A stretch of 64,000 nucleotides of DNA, taken from Enterococcus caccae ATCC BAA-1240 (GTDB lineage: Bacteria > Bacillota > Bacilli > Lactobacillales > Enterococcaceae). Both the position numbers and the translations under genes were made by a program. The notes beneath the pieces were generated by a model. That model searched no databases, had not been told where the DNA came from, and was given only the letters and a program-made list of their open reading frames with translations. Positions 45,547-54,920 of this stretch are shown here, piece after piece. Each line of letters starts with the position of its first letter. Position 1 is the first letter of the stretch. The stretch spans positions 496,001-560,000 of the forward strand of contig NZ_KE136472.1 of the NCBI RefSeq assembly GCF_000407145.1, read 5' to 3'.

Positions 45547-45868
45547 TAAAGAACGTGTTGAACTAGCTAGAAAAGAATATGATGATTTGCAATTAAATAG
45601 TAAGATTGATTTGAATGGAGGAAAAACTACTGTCGGTAGAGTTTCACAAGTTAATGATAAAGCCACTGGAGAACAATCTTTTGTTATTACAGACAAGTAT
45701 TGTCCTGCATCATCATCAATCGAACAAAGAAACCAAGTAAAAGAAGTTACGGTAATTTATCGTGGTTCTTCTTTTGAGTTATCATCAGATGCTGCAAAAG
45801 ACTGGTTACTAAATGATATTCCAACTGGGATACCATTAGTCAATACAAGCATGGCTGTAGGAATATAA
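45539..45868 (+). CDS. truncated copy of the lipase-toxin N-terminus
   Basis: 109 residues matching the first 105 or so of the full toxin at 46367 (VSQVNDKATGEQSFVITDKY; IYRGSSFELSSDAAKDWLLN), then ending MAVGI and stop before the GHSLG catalytic elbow. It has a proper GGAGGA ribosome site and overlaps DUF1310 gene 1 by eight bases, so it may be translated. Without the serine it cannot be a lipase. It is a remnant, a decoy, or a recombination cassette. Confidence 0.65.
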   Translation: MNDKERVELARKEYDDLQLNSKIDLNGGKTTVGRVSQVNDKATGEQSFVITDKYCPASSSIEQRNQVKEVTVIYRGSSFELSSDAAKDWLLNDIPTGIPLVNTSMAVGI

Positions 45869-45915
45869 ATGTATAATCTTCAGTAAAGATATAAAATGTT
45901 TTGATAAATTTAATA

Positions 45916-45935
45916 TACTTTTGGTAAAATAAATA
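45916..45935 (+). promoter_or_regulatory. promoter repeat, copy 2, before DUF1310 gene 2
   Basis: Identical 20-base copy of 45072-45091 with the TGGTAAAAT extended -10, 47 bases before the second DUF1310-type gene. Shows that the promoter was duplicated with the unit. Confidence 0.5.
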
Positions 45936-45981
45936 ATGGTGCGATTAAAATCTAACGATACTACGTGGAAGTAGGTGGGAA

Positions 45982-46374
45982 ATGAAGAAGAAATTATTAA
46001 TCATTATAGGAATTATAATAGTCATTATAATTGGAATTGGAGGAAAGATGTATATGGATTCGAAAAAGTTGGATACAGAAATGATAAAAGTCGTGAAAAG
46101 TGATGAGGCAAAGAAAGTTTTTGAGGAAGGTATAAAAAATATAGACCCCAAAGCTTTTACAAATGATGGAGTAATTCACTCTTATAAAATTGATGAAGAA
46201 AGTATAAAACATAGTCCTATGGGCTCTATAATAGTAAATATTATCATCAATGGAGATGATAGGCTAGTTGCTAAATTTGATTTAAATAAAAGAACAGGAA
46301 CGCTAAATTATGGAGGAGTTGATATATCTGGTGAGTTATCAGACCTGAAAAGGGAGGCAATAGGAAATGAATAA
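45982..46374 (+). CDS. DUF1310-type membrane-anchored protein, candidate immunity protein 2
   Basis: 130 residues. Same plan as copy 1: membrane helix LLIIIGIIIVIIIGIGGKMY, then KNIDPKAFTNDGVIHSYKID and SIKHSPMGSIIV. The C-terminal third differs most between the two copies, as expected if immunity specificity has drifted. It overlaps the full-length toxin gene by eight bases. GTAGGTGGG ribosome site. Confidence 0.78.
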   Translation: MKKKLLIIIGIIIVIIIGIGGKMYMDSKKLDTEMIKVVKSDEAKKVFEEGIKNIDPKAFTNDGVIHSYKIDEESIKHSPMGSIIVNIIINGDDRLVAKFDLNKRTGTLNYGGVDISGELSDLKREAIGNE

Positions 46375-47590
46375 TTTTACAGATGAAGAGCGAGTTATAA
46401 TTGCTGATAAAGAGTACAAAGATTTAGAAATAAAAGATGAAATCTCAGTAGGTGATAACACACTTGGTTATGTATCACAAGCTAATGATAAATCTACCGG
46501 AGAACAATCCTTTGTTATTACAGACAAGTATTGTCCTCCCACTGCAAACATCGAACAAAGAACTCAAGTAAAAGAGGTTACGGTAATTTATCGTGGTTCT
46601 TCTTTTGAGTTATCATCAGATGCTGCAAAAGACTGGTTACTAAATGATATTCCAACAGGAATACAAGTGGCTAACGGTGGTGGAGCAGTAGCAATGCCAC
46701 AATTGCAATCATCGTCTGAAACCTTAAAAAATGCCATGGAATTATATCCAAATGCACAAGTATTTGTTTATGGTCATTCACTAGGGTCGATGAATGCCCA
46801 GTATGCAGTAGCTGATTTGTCTGATAAGGATAGTTCAAGAATTGGTGGGGGATTCTTTTATGAAGGGCCAAATATTTATGGTGTTCTATCCCCTAAACAA
46901 CAAGCAACAGCAGATGCCCTAACAAAATTAAACAAATTATTTAACTATGTGGATTCAAAAGATATTATAGCAATCGGTTATGGTTCGGGTAAACTATCAG
47001 TAGGAAATGTTATTAGAGTAAACTCCAAAAAAGTAGGACTCATTGACCAACATATGTGGGGTGGATATAATTTTAATAAAGATGGAAGTATTAAGGCTAC
47101 AAAAGAAGGCTGTCTCCAACTAGCAAAATATATGGTAACTCAACAGTTATCTGCAATAGATATGATGAGAAAGAATTTTATGAAAAGCGGTGGTGGTCTT
47201 TCTAAATCAGAAGAGATTTTTCTTGATGCATCAGAAGCAATGGCAATTACTCAAGGGATGAAACAAACGATAAATGGAGAAATTACAGAGCTGACACAAA
47301 TCTATACAGAAGGTATCAAAAATGCAGGAGATTTGTGGAGAACAACCAAATCAAACGCTGAAAATACAGGTTCCCATTTATCTTATGGAGAGTGTATAAA
47401 TGCATTAGCTAGAGGGAATGCAACAGAAAGTAGCATCGTAAGAGAACCCGTACGTGAATATGAGGAGAAATTAGCGAAAGCTACAAAGATAAGCCGAAAT
47501 TATGATGAATTATTACAGAAAATAGGGGAATCAATTACCAAGCAATTAGAAACAGACCAAGAGTTAGCGAATCTGATAAGGAGTATGTAA
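46367..47590 (+). CDS. predicted secreted lipase toxin with C-terminal helical targeting domain (TslA-like)
   Basis: 407 residues. The N-terminal alpha/beta hydrolase domain has the nucleophile elbow G136-H-S138-L-G140, a likely acid at D196 or D199 (NYVDSKDIIA) and a likely histidine at 229 (IDQHMWGG). Residues about 245-407 are helical and rich in charged residues. There is no signal peptide. Lipase first and helical part last is the reversed order I recall for the S. aureus type VII toxin TslA. Two small helical proteins follow with 1-base overlap and zero spacing, as expected for type VII targeting partners. Target lipids unknown. Confidence 0.7.
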   Translation: MNNFTDEERVIIADKEYKDLEIKDEISVGDNTLGYVSQANDKSTGEQSFVITDKYCPPTANIEQRTQVKEVTVIYRGSSFELSSDAAKDWLLNDIPTGIQVANGGGAVAMPQLQSSSETLKNAMELYPNAQVFVYGHSLGSMNAQYAVADLSDKDSSRIGGGFFYEGPNIYGVLSPKQQATADALTKLNKLFNYVDSKDIIAIGYGSGKLSVGNVIRVNSKKVGLIDQHMWGGYNFNKDGSIKATKEGCLQLAKYMVTQQLSAIDMMRKNFMKSGGGLSKSEEIFLDASEAMAITQGMKQTINGEITELTQIYTEGIKNAGDLWRTTKSNAENTGSHLSYGECINALARGNATESSIVREPVREYEEKLAKATKISRNYDELLQKIGESITKQLETDQELANLIRSM

Positions 47591-47955
47591 TGGGAAAAGA
47601 AGAAGAACTATCCCAAAAATTAGATGCGTTAGAAACAGACTATAGAAAAGAAAAACAACAAATCGAAGAAACAGTTGATGATATACATAATGAAAATCGA
47701 ATATTTCGCAGAGAAATTGAAAGTTTAGCTGATTTTGTGAGATACATGGCCAAAAGAGAAGAAGCCACTGAGCCAGAAGCCTTGCAACAAGCCTATAGAT
47801 TCATTCAAGAAGCACAAGAAGAAGGTCAAATGGTTGTTAAGAAAACATTAAATAAATTAGATGATAAGCAAGAAGAACAAAGAATTTTGTATCAAAAACA
47901 AAAAATGTCCTATGAAGAGGATATTTTACTAGCAAGGAAGGAAAGGAATTCATAA
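47590..47955 (+). CDS. DUF3958-like coiled-coil protein, candidate type VII targeting partner
   Basis: 121 residues, almost all helix with heptad-like charge pattern (LSQKLDALETDYRKEKQQIEE cut here as KLDALETDYRKEKQ; SLADFVRYMAKREEATEPEA). Resembles the DUF3958 proteins found beside type VII toxins. Its ATG overlaps the toxin stop (TAATG) and the next gene starts right after its stop, so the three are made together. Confidence 0.65.
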   Translation: MGKEEELSQKLDALETDYRKEKQQIEETVDDIHNENRIFRREIESLADFVRYMAKREEATEPEALQQAYRFIQEAQEEGQMVVKKTLNKLDDKQEEQRILYQKQKMSYEEDILLARKERNS

Positions 47956-48222
47956 ATGTTAGATGCATTAAAAGAAAATTTAGCTGATATCCGAAAAGAA
48001 TTAGAAAAAAAGTTGATTCAGACATTTGTAGCCAGTCAAAGCCATGCAACATCTGAAAATCGTAAACAAATGATGAATCAAATGGAAAAAGAAAAGATGA
48101 ACGGGTTAAAAAGCACAAGTTCCAGTTATCTATCTAGTTTTAAAACATCAGCAAAAGGCCAGTGGGTCAAACAAGCTGAACAAACATTTAAACAAACTAC
48201 TGAGCAGTTCGATGACTTATAA
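47956..48222 (+). CDS. small helical protein, candidate WXG100/TlaA-like partner
   Basis: 88 residues, helical at both ends with a serine-rich middle (KSTSSSYLSSFKTSAKG) and no cysteine. Size and place suggest a WXG100-like or DUF3130-like export partner, but a WXG turn is not seen (a GQWVKQ stretch stands at about 70). It starts immediately after the preceding stop codon; AAGGAAAGGA ribosome site. Followed by a terminator. Confidence 0.6.
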   Translation: MLDALKENLADIRKELEKKLIQTFVASQSHATSENRKQMMNQMEKEKMNGLKSTSSSYLSSFKTSAKGQWVKQAEQTFKQTTEQFDDL

Positions 48223-48240
48223 AAACATAATTTATCAGGT

Positions 48241-48276
48241 GAGAGGCACAATTACATTGATTGTACTCTCTTTTTT
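48241..48276 (+). terminator. terminator of the lipase-toxin operon
   Basis: GAGAG (48241-48245) with inner ACAAT pairs with ATTGT and CTCTC (48266-48270), then TTTTTT. The rest of the 344-base gap up to tdk (48277-48566) shows no gene; a -10-like TAAAAT at 48526-48531 may serve tdk. Confidence 0.8.
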
Positions 48277-48566
48277 GTGCGCCCATTACTAAAAGTTATA
48301 GGTGCCCGATTGGGGCGAGTTGTTGATGAGGTGCTTAGTTTGTTCACTCCAATTTAAAACCTCTTAAAAGTGATATAGTGGCTTTTAAAAATATGGGGAT
48401 AATTACTTCTTTTTTACTTCAAAAAAAGGAGCAGGTATGACTACAGATATAGAAATTTTCTGGCAAGAAAAACGCTTAATACATAAGACTTAAATTTACC
48501 ACTGTAAAAAACTTTGGTTTTATAGTAAAATACGAGAGGAACTAAACGAGAGGTGACGACGGATTA

Positions 48567-49160
48567 ATGGCACAATTATTTTTTAAATATGGCGCAATGA
48601 ACAGTGGCAAAACCATTGAGATCTTAAAAGTAGCACACAACTATGAAGAACAAGACAAACCTGTTGTGATTATGACAAGTGGACTGGATACTAGAGATGG
48701 TGTTGGTGTTGTTTCAAGCCGTATCGGCCTTAGAAGAGAAGCCATCCCGATTTTTAAAGAAACAAATGTCTATCAATTGATCCAAGAGCTAGATTACAAA
48801 CCTTATTGTATTTTGGTCGATGAATCACAATTTTTAGGAAAACAACATGTAATTGAATTTGCTCGCGTAGTGGATGAATTGAATATTCCAGTCATGGCAT
48901 TTGGTTTGAAAAATGATTTTCGTAACGAACTATTTGAAGGCTCAAAATATTTGATGCTGTATGCAGACAAGCTAGAAGAATTGAAAACGATTTGTTGGTT
49001 CTGTCACAAAAAAGCGACAATGAATTTACACTATATAGATGGTCAACCTGTATATGAAGGTACTCAAGTCCAAATCGGCGGTAATGAAGCCTATTACCCA
49101 GTGTGTCGAAATCACTATTTCCATCCTCCAATCGATGGTGAACAAGTAACGAACAATTAA
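48567..49160 (+). CDS. tdk: thymidine kinase
   Basis: 197 residues, type II kinase. P-loop [12 protein letters not shown], lasso region ending [10 protein letters not shown], and zinc-binding cysteines CWFC ... CRNH. It phosphorylates thymidine with ATP. GAGAGGTG ribosome site. Conserved ahead of prfA in many Firmicutes. Confidence 0.97.
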   Translation: MAQLFFKYGAMNSGKTIEILKVAHNYEEQDKPVVIMTSGLDTRDGVGVVSSRIGLRREAIPIFKETNVYQLIQELDYKPYCILVDESQFLGKQHVIEFARVVDELNIPVMAFGLKNDFRNELFEGSKYLMLYADKLEELKTICWFCHKKATMNLHYIDGQPVYEGTQVQIGGNEAYYPVCRNHYFHPPIDGEQVTNN

Positions 49161-49221
49161 CGAAGTAAAAAAGTGAAAATTAAAATAGACTTATTATTGA
49201 ACGAAAAAGGAGCAACTAATT

Positions 49222-50295
49222 ATGTACGATCAGTTACAATCAATCGAAGATCGCTATGAAGAGTTGGGTGAATTATTAAGTGACCCAGAAGTTATCAGCG
49301 ATACAAAACGTTTTATGCAATTATCGAAAGAAGAGGCAAATACCCGTGAAACAGTCGATGTTTATCGTCGCTACAAGCAAGTAGTCGATGGAATCAGTGA
49401 CACCGAAGAATTACTAGGTGAAAAACTAGATGCCGAAATGGCTGAAATGGCCAAAGAAGAACTTTCAGAATTAAAGAAAGAAAAAGAAGTGTTAGAAGAA
49501 CGAATCAAAATTTTACTATTGCCAACAGATCCAAATGATGACAAGAATATCATTATGGAAATCCGTGGAGCAGCAGGTGGCGATGAAGCTGCTTTATTTG
49601 CTGGTGATTTATTTGGGATGTACCAAAAATATGCGGAATCACAAGGCTGGAAAACAGACGTGATGGAAGCTAGCATCACTGGAATCGGCGGCTACAAAGA
49701 AGTAATCATGATGATTTCAGGAGACAACGTTTTCTCTAAACTAAAATATGAAAGTGGTGCACACCGCGTTCAACGTGTTCCATCAACTGAGTCACAAGGC
49801 CGTATCCATACATCAACAGCTACTGTGGTAGTTTTACCAGAGGCTGAAGAAGTAGAGCTAGATCTTGCGGATAAAGATATCCGTACAGATATCTATCATG
49901 CAAGTGGCGCTGGTGGTCAGCACGTCAATAAAACCGCTTCTGCTGTTCGTTTGACTCACATACCAACTGGAATTGCTGTTGCGATGCAAGATGAACGTTC
50001 ACAAATCAAAAACCGTGAAAAAGCCATGAAAATTTTACGTGCCAGAGTGTATGATCAAATGCAACAAGAAGCACAAAGCGAATACGATGCAAATCGTAAA
50101 TCAGCTGTAGGTACAGGTGATCGTTCTGAACGAATCCGTACCTACAACTTCCCACAAAATCGTGTAACGGATCACCGTATTGGTTTAACGATCCAAAAAC
50201 TAGACCAAATTTTAGCTGGGAAATTAGATGAAATCGTGGATGCATTAGTCTTATACGATCAAACATCAAAATTAGAAGAGATGCAAAATGGGTAA
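49222..50295 (+). CDS. prfA: peptide chain release factor 1
   Basis: 357 residues. The catalytic GGQ is in [14 protein letters not shown], and the stop-codon-reading domain includes [18 protein letters not shown]. Terminates translation at UAA and UAG. It overlaps prmC, whose product methylates the GGQ glutamine, by eight bases. Confidence 0.98.
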   Translation: MYDQLQSIEDRYEELGELLSDPEVISDTKRFMQLSKEEANTRETVDVYRRYKQVVDGISDTEELLGEKLDAEMAEMAKEELSELKKEKEVLEERIKILLLPTDPNDDKNIIMEIRGAAGGDEAALFAGDLFGMYQKYAESQGWKTDVMEASITGIGGYKEVIMMISGDNVFSKLKYESGAHRVQRVPSTESQGRIHTSTATVVVLPEAEEVELDLADKDIRTDIYHASGAGGQHVNKTASAVRLTHIPTGIAVAMQDERSQIKNREKAMKILRARVYDQMQQEAQSEYDANRKSAVGTGDRSERIRTYNFPQNRVTDHRIGLTIQKLDQILAGKLDEIVDALVLYDQTSKLEEMQNG

Positions 50296-51121
50296 CCGTT
50301 ATTTTGAAGTCCTTGAACGGGCTTCTTCTTTTTTAGAAAAACAAGGGAAAGAAGGCTATAGTATTTTATTCGTTTTCCTTGAAAGAAAAGGCTGGACAAA
50401 AACAGATTGGCTGCTTCATCTAAAAGAAGAAATTTCACCAGAAGATGAGCAACAACTTAATAATGATCTAAAACGACTTGCAGAAAATTTTCCACCGCAA
50501 TACTTATTAGGCTATAGCGATTTTTATGACCATCGCTTTCTAGTCAATGAGTATACATTGATTCCTAGACCAGAAACGGAAGAATTAGTTGACCGCTGTT
50601 TAAAAGAAAATCCTAACGGACAACTGAATGTTGTTGATGTGGGAACCGGAACAGGGGCAATCGCAATCAGTTTGAAATTCGCTCGACCTGATTGGCAAAT
50701 AACAGCAATCGATATTTCAGAAGAAGCATTGAATGTTGCAGAAAAAAATGCGCAACTCTTAGAAGCACCGATTCAATTTATTCATGGAGATGGACTAAAA
50801 CCAATGAGTGATCAAAGAATCGATATCTTGATTTCAAATCCTCCTTACATCAGTAATACTGAATGGGATTTAATGGATGAAAGTGTTCGAACGTTTGAAC
50901 CTAAAACGGCACTTTTTGCAGAAAATGATGGCTTAGCGATTTATCAGCAACTAGCCGAAGAAGCAAAAGATATACTGAATCCAGATGGTAAAATTTATTT
51001 AGAAATTGGTTTTCAGCAAGGAGAATCTGTAAAGAAGATTTTCCAGCAAACATTCCCGCAAAAACAAGTACGCGTTGCTCAAGACTTATCGGGAAATGAT
51101 CGAATGGTCATCGTTTCATAA
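50288..51121 (+). CDS. prmC: release factor glutamine methyltransferase
   Basis: 277 residues. SAM site [15 protein letters not shown] and the catalytic NPPY in [10 protein letters not shown]. Methylates the GGQ of release factors. Translationally coupled with prfA. Confidence 0.97.
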   Translation: MGNRYFEVLERASSFLEKQGKEGYSILFVFLERKGWTKTDWLLHLKEEISPEDEQQLNNDLKRLAENFPPQYLLGYSDFYDHRFLVNEYTLIPRPETEELVDRCLKENPNGQLNVVDVGTGTGAIAISLKFARPDWQITAIDISEEALNVAEKNAQLLEAPIQFIHGDGLKPMSDQRIDILISNPPYISNTEWDLMDESVRTFEPKTALFAENDGLAIYQQLAEEAKDILNPDGKIYLEIGFQQGESVKKIFQQTFPQKQVRVAQDLSGNDRMVIVS

Positions 51122-51140
51122 AAAAGAGGAGGGATAAAAA

Positions 51141-52178
51141 TTGGAGACAAAACAATTTACAGGTGACGAGATCGACCAAGCCTCAGCGTTGATTTGTAAA
51201 GGAGAATTGATCGCTTTTCCGACTGAAACAGTTTACGGACTTGGTGCAAATGCATTAGATGAGCATGCTGTGAAACAAGTTTACGCAGTCAAAGGACGTC
51301 CCAGCGATAATCCGCTGATTGTTCATGTCAGCGATTTTGAGATGGTTAAACAATATGTAACTGATTTTCCCTCAAACACCAAAGCGTTAGTGGATTCCTT
51401 TTGGCCCGGCCCTTTAACATTGATCTTCATTGTAAAACCAAATACATTTTCATCTACTGTCACTGGCGGTCTAAAAACAGTTGCTTTTCGGATGCCCAAA
51501 AATGATAAAACATTAGCGCTGATAAATAAAGCTGGTGTGCCCTTGGTAGGCCCAAGCGCCAATACTTCTGGCAAGCCGAGTCCAACAACTGCTCAACACG
51601 TGTTTCATGATTTACACGGGAAAATTGCAGGTATCTTAGATGACGGAGCAACTCAGATTGGCGTGGAATCAACGGTGTTGGACTTGACCGCTGCAGATGG
51701 AGTTCCAGTTATTTTAAGACCAGGAGCAATCACCAAAGAAAGCTTGGAAGAAGTTATCGGTAAGGTACGTGTAGATCAGCATTTAATCAGTGAAAAAGAA
51801 GCCCCTAAAGCTCCGGGGATGAAGTACAAACATTATTCCCCAGATACTCCTGTGTGGATTGTTGATGGCAATCCGGATGTATTTAAAAAAGCGATAACAT
51901 GGGCTAAAAACAAAAACCAACGAATTGGTTTATTTGCGGATGATCAACTCATATCAGCATTTTCTGATGAAATAGATGAAGGCTTTTCTTTTGGAGAAGA
52001 TTCAGTTGAACAGGCAACTAAGCTATTATTTGCTGGACTTCGATCGCTAGATGAAAAAAATATCGACATAATTTTTGCCCAAGCGTTTCCAGAAACTGGA
52101 TTAGGTATCGCTTATATGAATCGATTGAAGAAAGCAGCAAATCAAAAAAATTTAAAAAGTGATTCGATTTTCGAGTAG
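51141..52178 (+). CDS. L-threonylcarbamoyladenylate synthase (Sua5/YwlC)
   Basis: 345 residues: YrdC domain ([38 protein letters not shown]) followed by the extra SUA5 domain (from about 235), so it is the long type. Makes the threonylcarbamoyl-AMP used for t6A in tRNA. The start is TTG 51141 with GAGGAGGG before. glyA's open frame overlaps its end, but glyA truly starts at 52234. Confidence 0.95.
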   Translation: METKQFTGDEIDQASALICKGELIAFPTETVYGLGANALDEHAVKQVYAVKGRPSDNPLIVHVSDFEMVKQYVTDFPSNTKALVDSFWPGPLTLIFIVKPNTFSSTVTGGLKTVAFRMPKNDKTLALINKAGVPLVGPSANTSGKPSPTTAQHVFHDLHGKIAGILDDGATQIGVESTVLDLTAADGVPVILRPGAITKESLEEVIGKVRVDQHLISEKEAPKAPGMKYKHYSPDTPVWIVDGNPDVFKKAITWAKNKNQRIGLFADDQLISAFSDEIDEGFSFGEDSVEQATKLLFAGLRSLDEKNIDIIFAQAFPETGLGIAYMNRLKKAANQKNLKSDSIFE

Positions 52179-52233
52179 AGAGCTTTTAAGTATGATACAA
52201 TCGATACAAACAAATGAAATGGAGGCTTGTTTA

Positions 52234-53472
52234 ATGGATTATAAAACTTTTGATCCAGATTTATGGGATGCAATCGCAAAAGAAAATGATCGTCAAGAAA
52301 ATAATCTGGAGCTGATTGCTTCAGAAAACGTTGTGTCGAAAGGGGTAATGGCTGCTCAAGGCAGTATTTTGACCAATAAGTATGCGGAAGGATATCCTGG
52401 CAAACGTTATTATGGTGGTTGTGAGTTTATTGATATCGTTGAAGATTTAGCGATTAACCGAGCAAAAGAATTATTTGGGGCTAAATTTGCCAATGTTCAA
52501 CCACATTCAGGTTCTCAAGCGAATACAGCGGCCTATCTTTCATTGATTGAACCAGGAGATACCGTTTTAGGAATGGATTTGTCTGCGGGAGGACATTTAA
52601 CTCATGGTTCACCAGTCAATTTTAGTGGGAAAACATATAATTTTGTAAGTTATGGTGTTGATCCAACAACTGAAGTGATCGATTATAATGTTGTGCGTAT
52701 TTTAGCGCGTGAACATCAGCCTAAATTGATTGTTGCAGGTGCAAGTGCGTATTCTCGTACGATTGATTTTGAGAAATTTCGTGAAATTGCCGATGAAGTT
52801 GGCGCAAAATTAATGGTAGATATGGCTCATATTGCAGGGCTTGTAGCAGCTGGCTTACATCCTAATCCAGTTCCATATGCTGATATCACAACATCAACAA
52901 CACATAAAACTTTACGCGGACCTCGTGGTGGACTTATTTTAACAAATGACGAAGATTTAGCGAAAAAAATCAATAGCAATATTTTCCCTGGCATTCAGGG
53001 CGGACCATTAGAGCATGTCATTGCTGGTAAAGCAGTTGCTTTTAAAGAAGCACTAGACATTACCTTTAAAGAATACAGCGAACAAGTCATTGAAAATGCT
53101 AAAGCGATGACCAAAGTTTTCAATCAAACACCAGAAGCTCGTTTAGTGAGCGGTTCAACAGACAATCATTTATTATTGATTGATGTTAGCGGTTTTGGTT
53201 TAAATGGAAAAGAAGCAGAAGCGATTTTAGATAGCGTGAATATCACGGCTAATAAAAACTCAATTCCATTTGAACAACTTAGTCCGTTTAAAACAAGTGG
53301 TATTCGCATTGGTACACCTGCGATCACGACTCGAGGATTTAAAGAAGACGATTGTGTGGAAGTGGCTAAATTAATCGTTAAAGTCTTAAAAGATCATGAA
53401 AATGAAGTCACACGGTCTGAAGTTCGTGCTTCAGTTAGTGAGCTGACAAAAAAATATCCACTTTATAAGTAA
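52234..53472 (+). CDS. glyA: serine hydroxymethyltransferase
   Basis: 412 residues. The PLP lysine is in [13 protein letters not shown], with LIASENVVS and [15 protein letters not shown] typical. Interconverts serine and glycine with tetrahydrofolate. ATG 52234 is preferred over the upstream in-frame ATG 52159: GGAGG lies eight bases before, and the shorter form matches the family's N-terminus and length. Confidence 0.97.
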   Translation: MDYKTFDPDLWDAIAKENDRQENNLELIASENVVSKGVMAAQGSILTNKYAEGYPGKRYYGGCEFIDIVEDLAINRAKELFGAKFANVQPHSGSQANTAAYLSLIEPGDTVLGMDLSAGGHLTHGSPVNFSGKTYNFVSYGVDPTTEVIDYNVVRILAREHQPKLIVAGASAYSRTIDFEKFREIADEVGAKLMVDMAHIAGLVAAGLHPNPVPYADITTSTTHKTLRGPRGGLILTNDEDLAKKINSNIFPGIQGGPLEHVIAGKAVAFKEALDITFKEYSEQVIENAKAMTKVFNQTPEARLVSGSTDNHLLLIDVSGFGLNGKEAEAILDSVNITANKNSIPFEQLSPFKTSGIRIGTPAITTRGFKEDDCVEVAKLIVKVLKDHENEVTRSEVRASVSELTKKYPLYK

Positions 53473-53478
53473 AAGTTT

Positions 53479-53513
53479 CGAGTGATTGACTAGTCAATCG
53501 CTCGATTTTGTTT
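53479..53513 (+). terminator. terminator of glyA
   Basis: CGAGTGATTGAC (53479-53490) pairs with GTCAATCGCTCG (53493-53504), one wobble, then ATTTTGTTTT. Confidence 0.85.
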
Positions 53514-53551
53514 TACAATAGGAAGGAATAAATTATTGAAGGAGAATGAGC

Positions 53552-54181
53552 ATGGGAAAATTCCAAGTTATTGATCATCCACTGATCCAACACAAATTAA
53601 CAATCATTAGAGATAAGGATTGTGGAACAAAGGTTTTTCGTGAAGTCGTAAATGAGATCGCAATGCTTATGGCATATGAAGTTTCAAGAGATATGCCTTT
53701 AGAAGATATTGTAATCGAGACACCGATCTGTGAATCAACACAAAAAACATTATCTGGTAAAAAGGTAGCAATCGTACCTATTTTACGTGCAGGTATTGGA
53801 ATGGTAGATGGTATTTTGGAATTGATTCCAGCAGCAAAAGTTGGACATATCGGTTTATACCGTGATCATGATACATTAGAACCAGTTGAATACTTTGTGA
53901 AGATGCCTGAAGATATCGACGCACGTCAATTATTTGTGGTTGATCCAATGTTAGCGACAGGTGGATCGGCAATTATGGCAATCGATGCATTGAAAGCCCG
54001 TGGTGGCAGCAATATTAAATTTGTTTGTTTAGTAGCAGCGCCAGAAGGTGTGAAGGCTTTACAAGAAGCACATCCAGATATCGATATTTATACTGCAGCA
54101 TTAGATGAGTATTTAGATAAAGATGGTTACATCGTTCCAGGCCTTGGCGATGCTGGTGATCGTTTATTTGGTACTAAGTAA
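53552..54181 (+). CDS. upp: uracil phosphoribosyltransferase
   Basis: 209 residues. PRPP loop [15 protein letters not shown] and the uracil-binding [12 protein letters not shown] end. Salvages uracil to UMP. ATG 53552 rather than 53546: GAAGGAG ends at 53544, so only the later ATG is properly spaced, and [11 protein letters not shown] is the usual N-terminus. Confidence 0.97.
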   Translation: MGKFQVIDHPLIQHKLTIIRDKDCGTKVFREVVNEIAMLMAYEVSRDMPLEDIVIETPICESTQKTLSGKKVAIVPILRAGIGMVDGILELIPAAKVGHIGLYRDHDTLEPVEYFVKMPEDIDARQLFVVDPMLATGGSAIMAIDALKARGGSNIKFVCLVAAPEGVKALQEAHPDIDIYTAALDEYLDKDGYIVPGLGDAGDRLFGTK

Positions 54182-54186
54182 GAACA

Positions 54187-54230
54187 AAATAGCTGATAAA
54201 AACATGAAGATGTTTTTATCAGCTATTTTT
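54187..54230 (+). terminator. terminator of upp
   Basis: AAATAGCTGATAAAAACAT pairs with ATGTTTTTATCAGCTATTT across a four-base loop, followed by more T. Confidence 0.92.
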
Positions 54231-54236
54231 ATGAAA

Positions 54237-54270
54237 TAAAAAATCCATCCAGTAATTATGGATGGAAAAA
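54237..54270 (-). terminator. terminator of the DUF2187-like gene
   Basis: TCCATCC (54244-54250) pairs with GGATGGA (54260-54266). On the minus strand the stem is followed by a T run (ATTTTTT). Confidence 0.8.
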
Positions 54271-54271
54271 T

Positions 54272-54508
54272 CTATACTTTTTTTAGTTTTTTGTAATTGA
54301 TGACGATCACACCATTACTTTTAACCATTAAATCGGTGTTGTCAGAGTTTTCATCAATTTCCACAACAGCGGAGTTATTTAATTGTTTCGTGATAATCCC
54401 CGTTTGTGGCTGACCATGCATCAAGAAAGTGACCTGAGTATCGACAGTGAATAAATCCCCTTCTGCAGAAGGCTCAACAGGACGATTAAAGTTACCGAAA
54501 TTAGACAT
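54272..54508 (-). CDS. DUF2187-like small protein
   Basis: 78 residues. A small beta-rich, KOW/SH3-like fold is suggested by VTFLMHGQPQTGIITKQL and NSAVVEIDENSD, ending in a lysine-rich tail; this resembles DUF2187 (YkvS-like) proteins. No function known. Good GAAAGGAAG ribosome site; own terminator. Confidence 0.75.
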   Translation of the reverse strand: MSNFGNFNRPVEPSAEGDLFTVDTQVTFLMHGQPQTGIITKQLNNSAVVEIDENSDNTDLMVKSNGVIVINYKKLKKV

Positions 54509-54605
54509 TCAAAAAAACTTCCTTTCTTAACTACTATTATTATACCACAAATTAAGAAAAATTTCAGAAAACTAATTTTATTTTAAAAAAAGAACTGTTT
54601 TTATC

Positions 54606-54634
54606 TTTACAAAAGGTAGGTTTAGTTTTATAAT
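54606..54634 (+). promoter_or_regulatory. tRNA-Thr promoter
   Basis: TTTACA (54606-54611), 17 bases, TATAAT (54629-54634), 12 bases before the tRNA. Confidence 0.75.
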
Positions 54635-54646
54635 TTTGATTGTATT

Positions 54647-54719
54647 GCCAGCTTAGCTCAGTTGGTAGAGCAATGCACTCGTAACGCATAGGTCACAGGT
54701 TCGATCCCTGCAGCTGGCA
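54647..54719 (+). tRNA. tRNA-Thr (anticodon CGT)
   Basis: 73 bases. Acceptor stem GCCAGCT/AGCTGGC with discriminator A; D arm AGCTCAGTTGGTAGAGC; anticodon loop CTCGTAA with anticodon CGT, reading ACG; T arm ACAGGTTCGATCCCTG (loop TTCGATC). The last anticodon-stem pair is an A-C mismatch. CCA is not encoded. Stands alone with its own promoter and terminator. Confidence 0.96.
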
Positions 54720-54727
54720 TAAATTAC

Positions 54728-54777
54728 AAAACAAGCTTACCAAAGTCTTTGAACTCTAGGTATGCTTGTTTTATTTT
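54728..54777 (+). terminator. terminator after tRNA-Thr
   Basis: AAAACAAGC (54728-54736) pairs with GCTTGTTTT (54764-54772), with TACC/GGTA inside, then ATTTTTT. Confidence 0.85.
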
Positions 54778-54920
54778 TTGCCCAAGCTGAATAGTGATAT
54801 AAGCTAATTAGAAAATAAGTGTTCTATTATTTCATTTTATTAAAATAAAAAAACAGATTGGATGAGAATACTGTGTTACGATTTTTTTAGTAAAAATAAT
54901 AGAAAAGCGAGAGGTTACAG

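Noticed and set aside
52159-52233. Longer glyA start inside the sua5 gene
   Set aside because: No ribosome site at 52159; ATG 52234 has GGAGG and matches the family's N-terminus.
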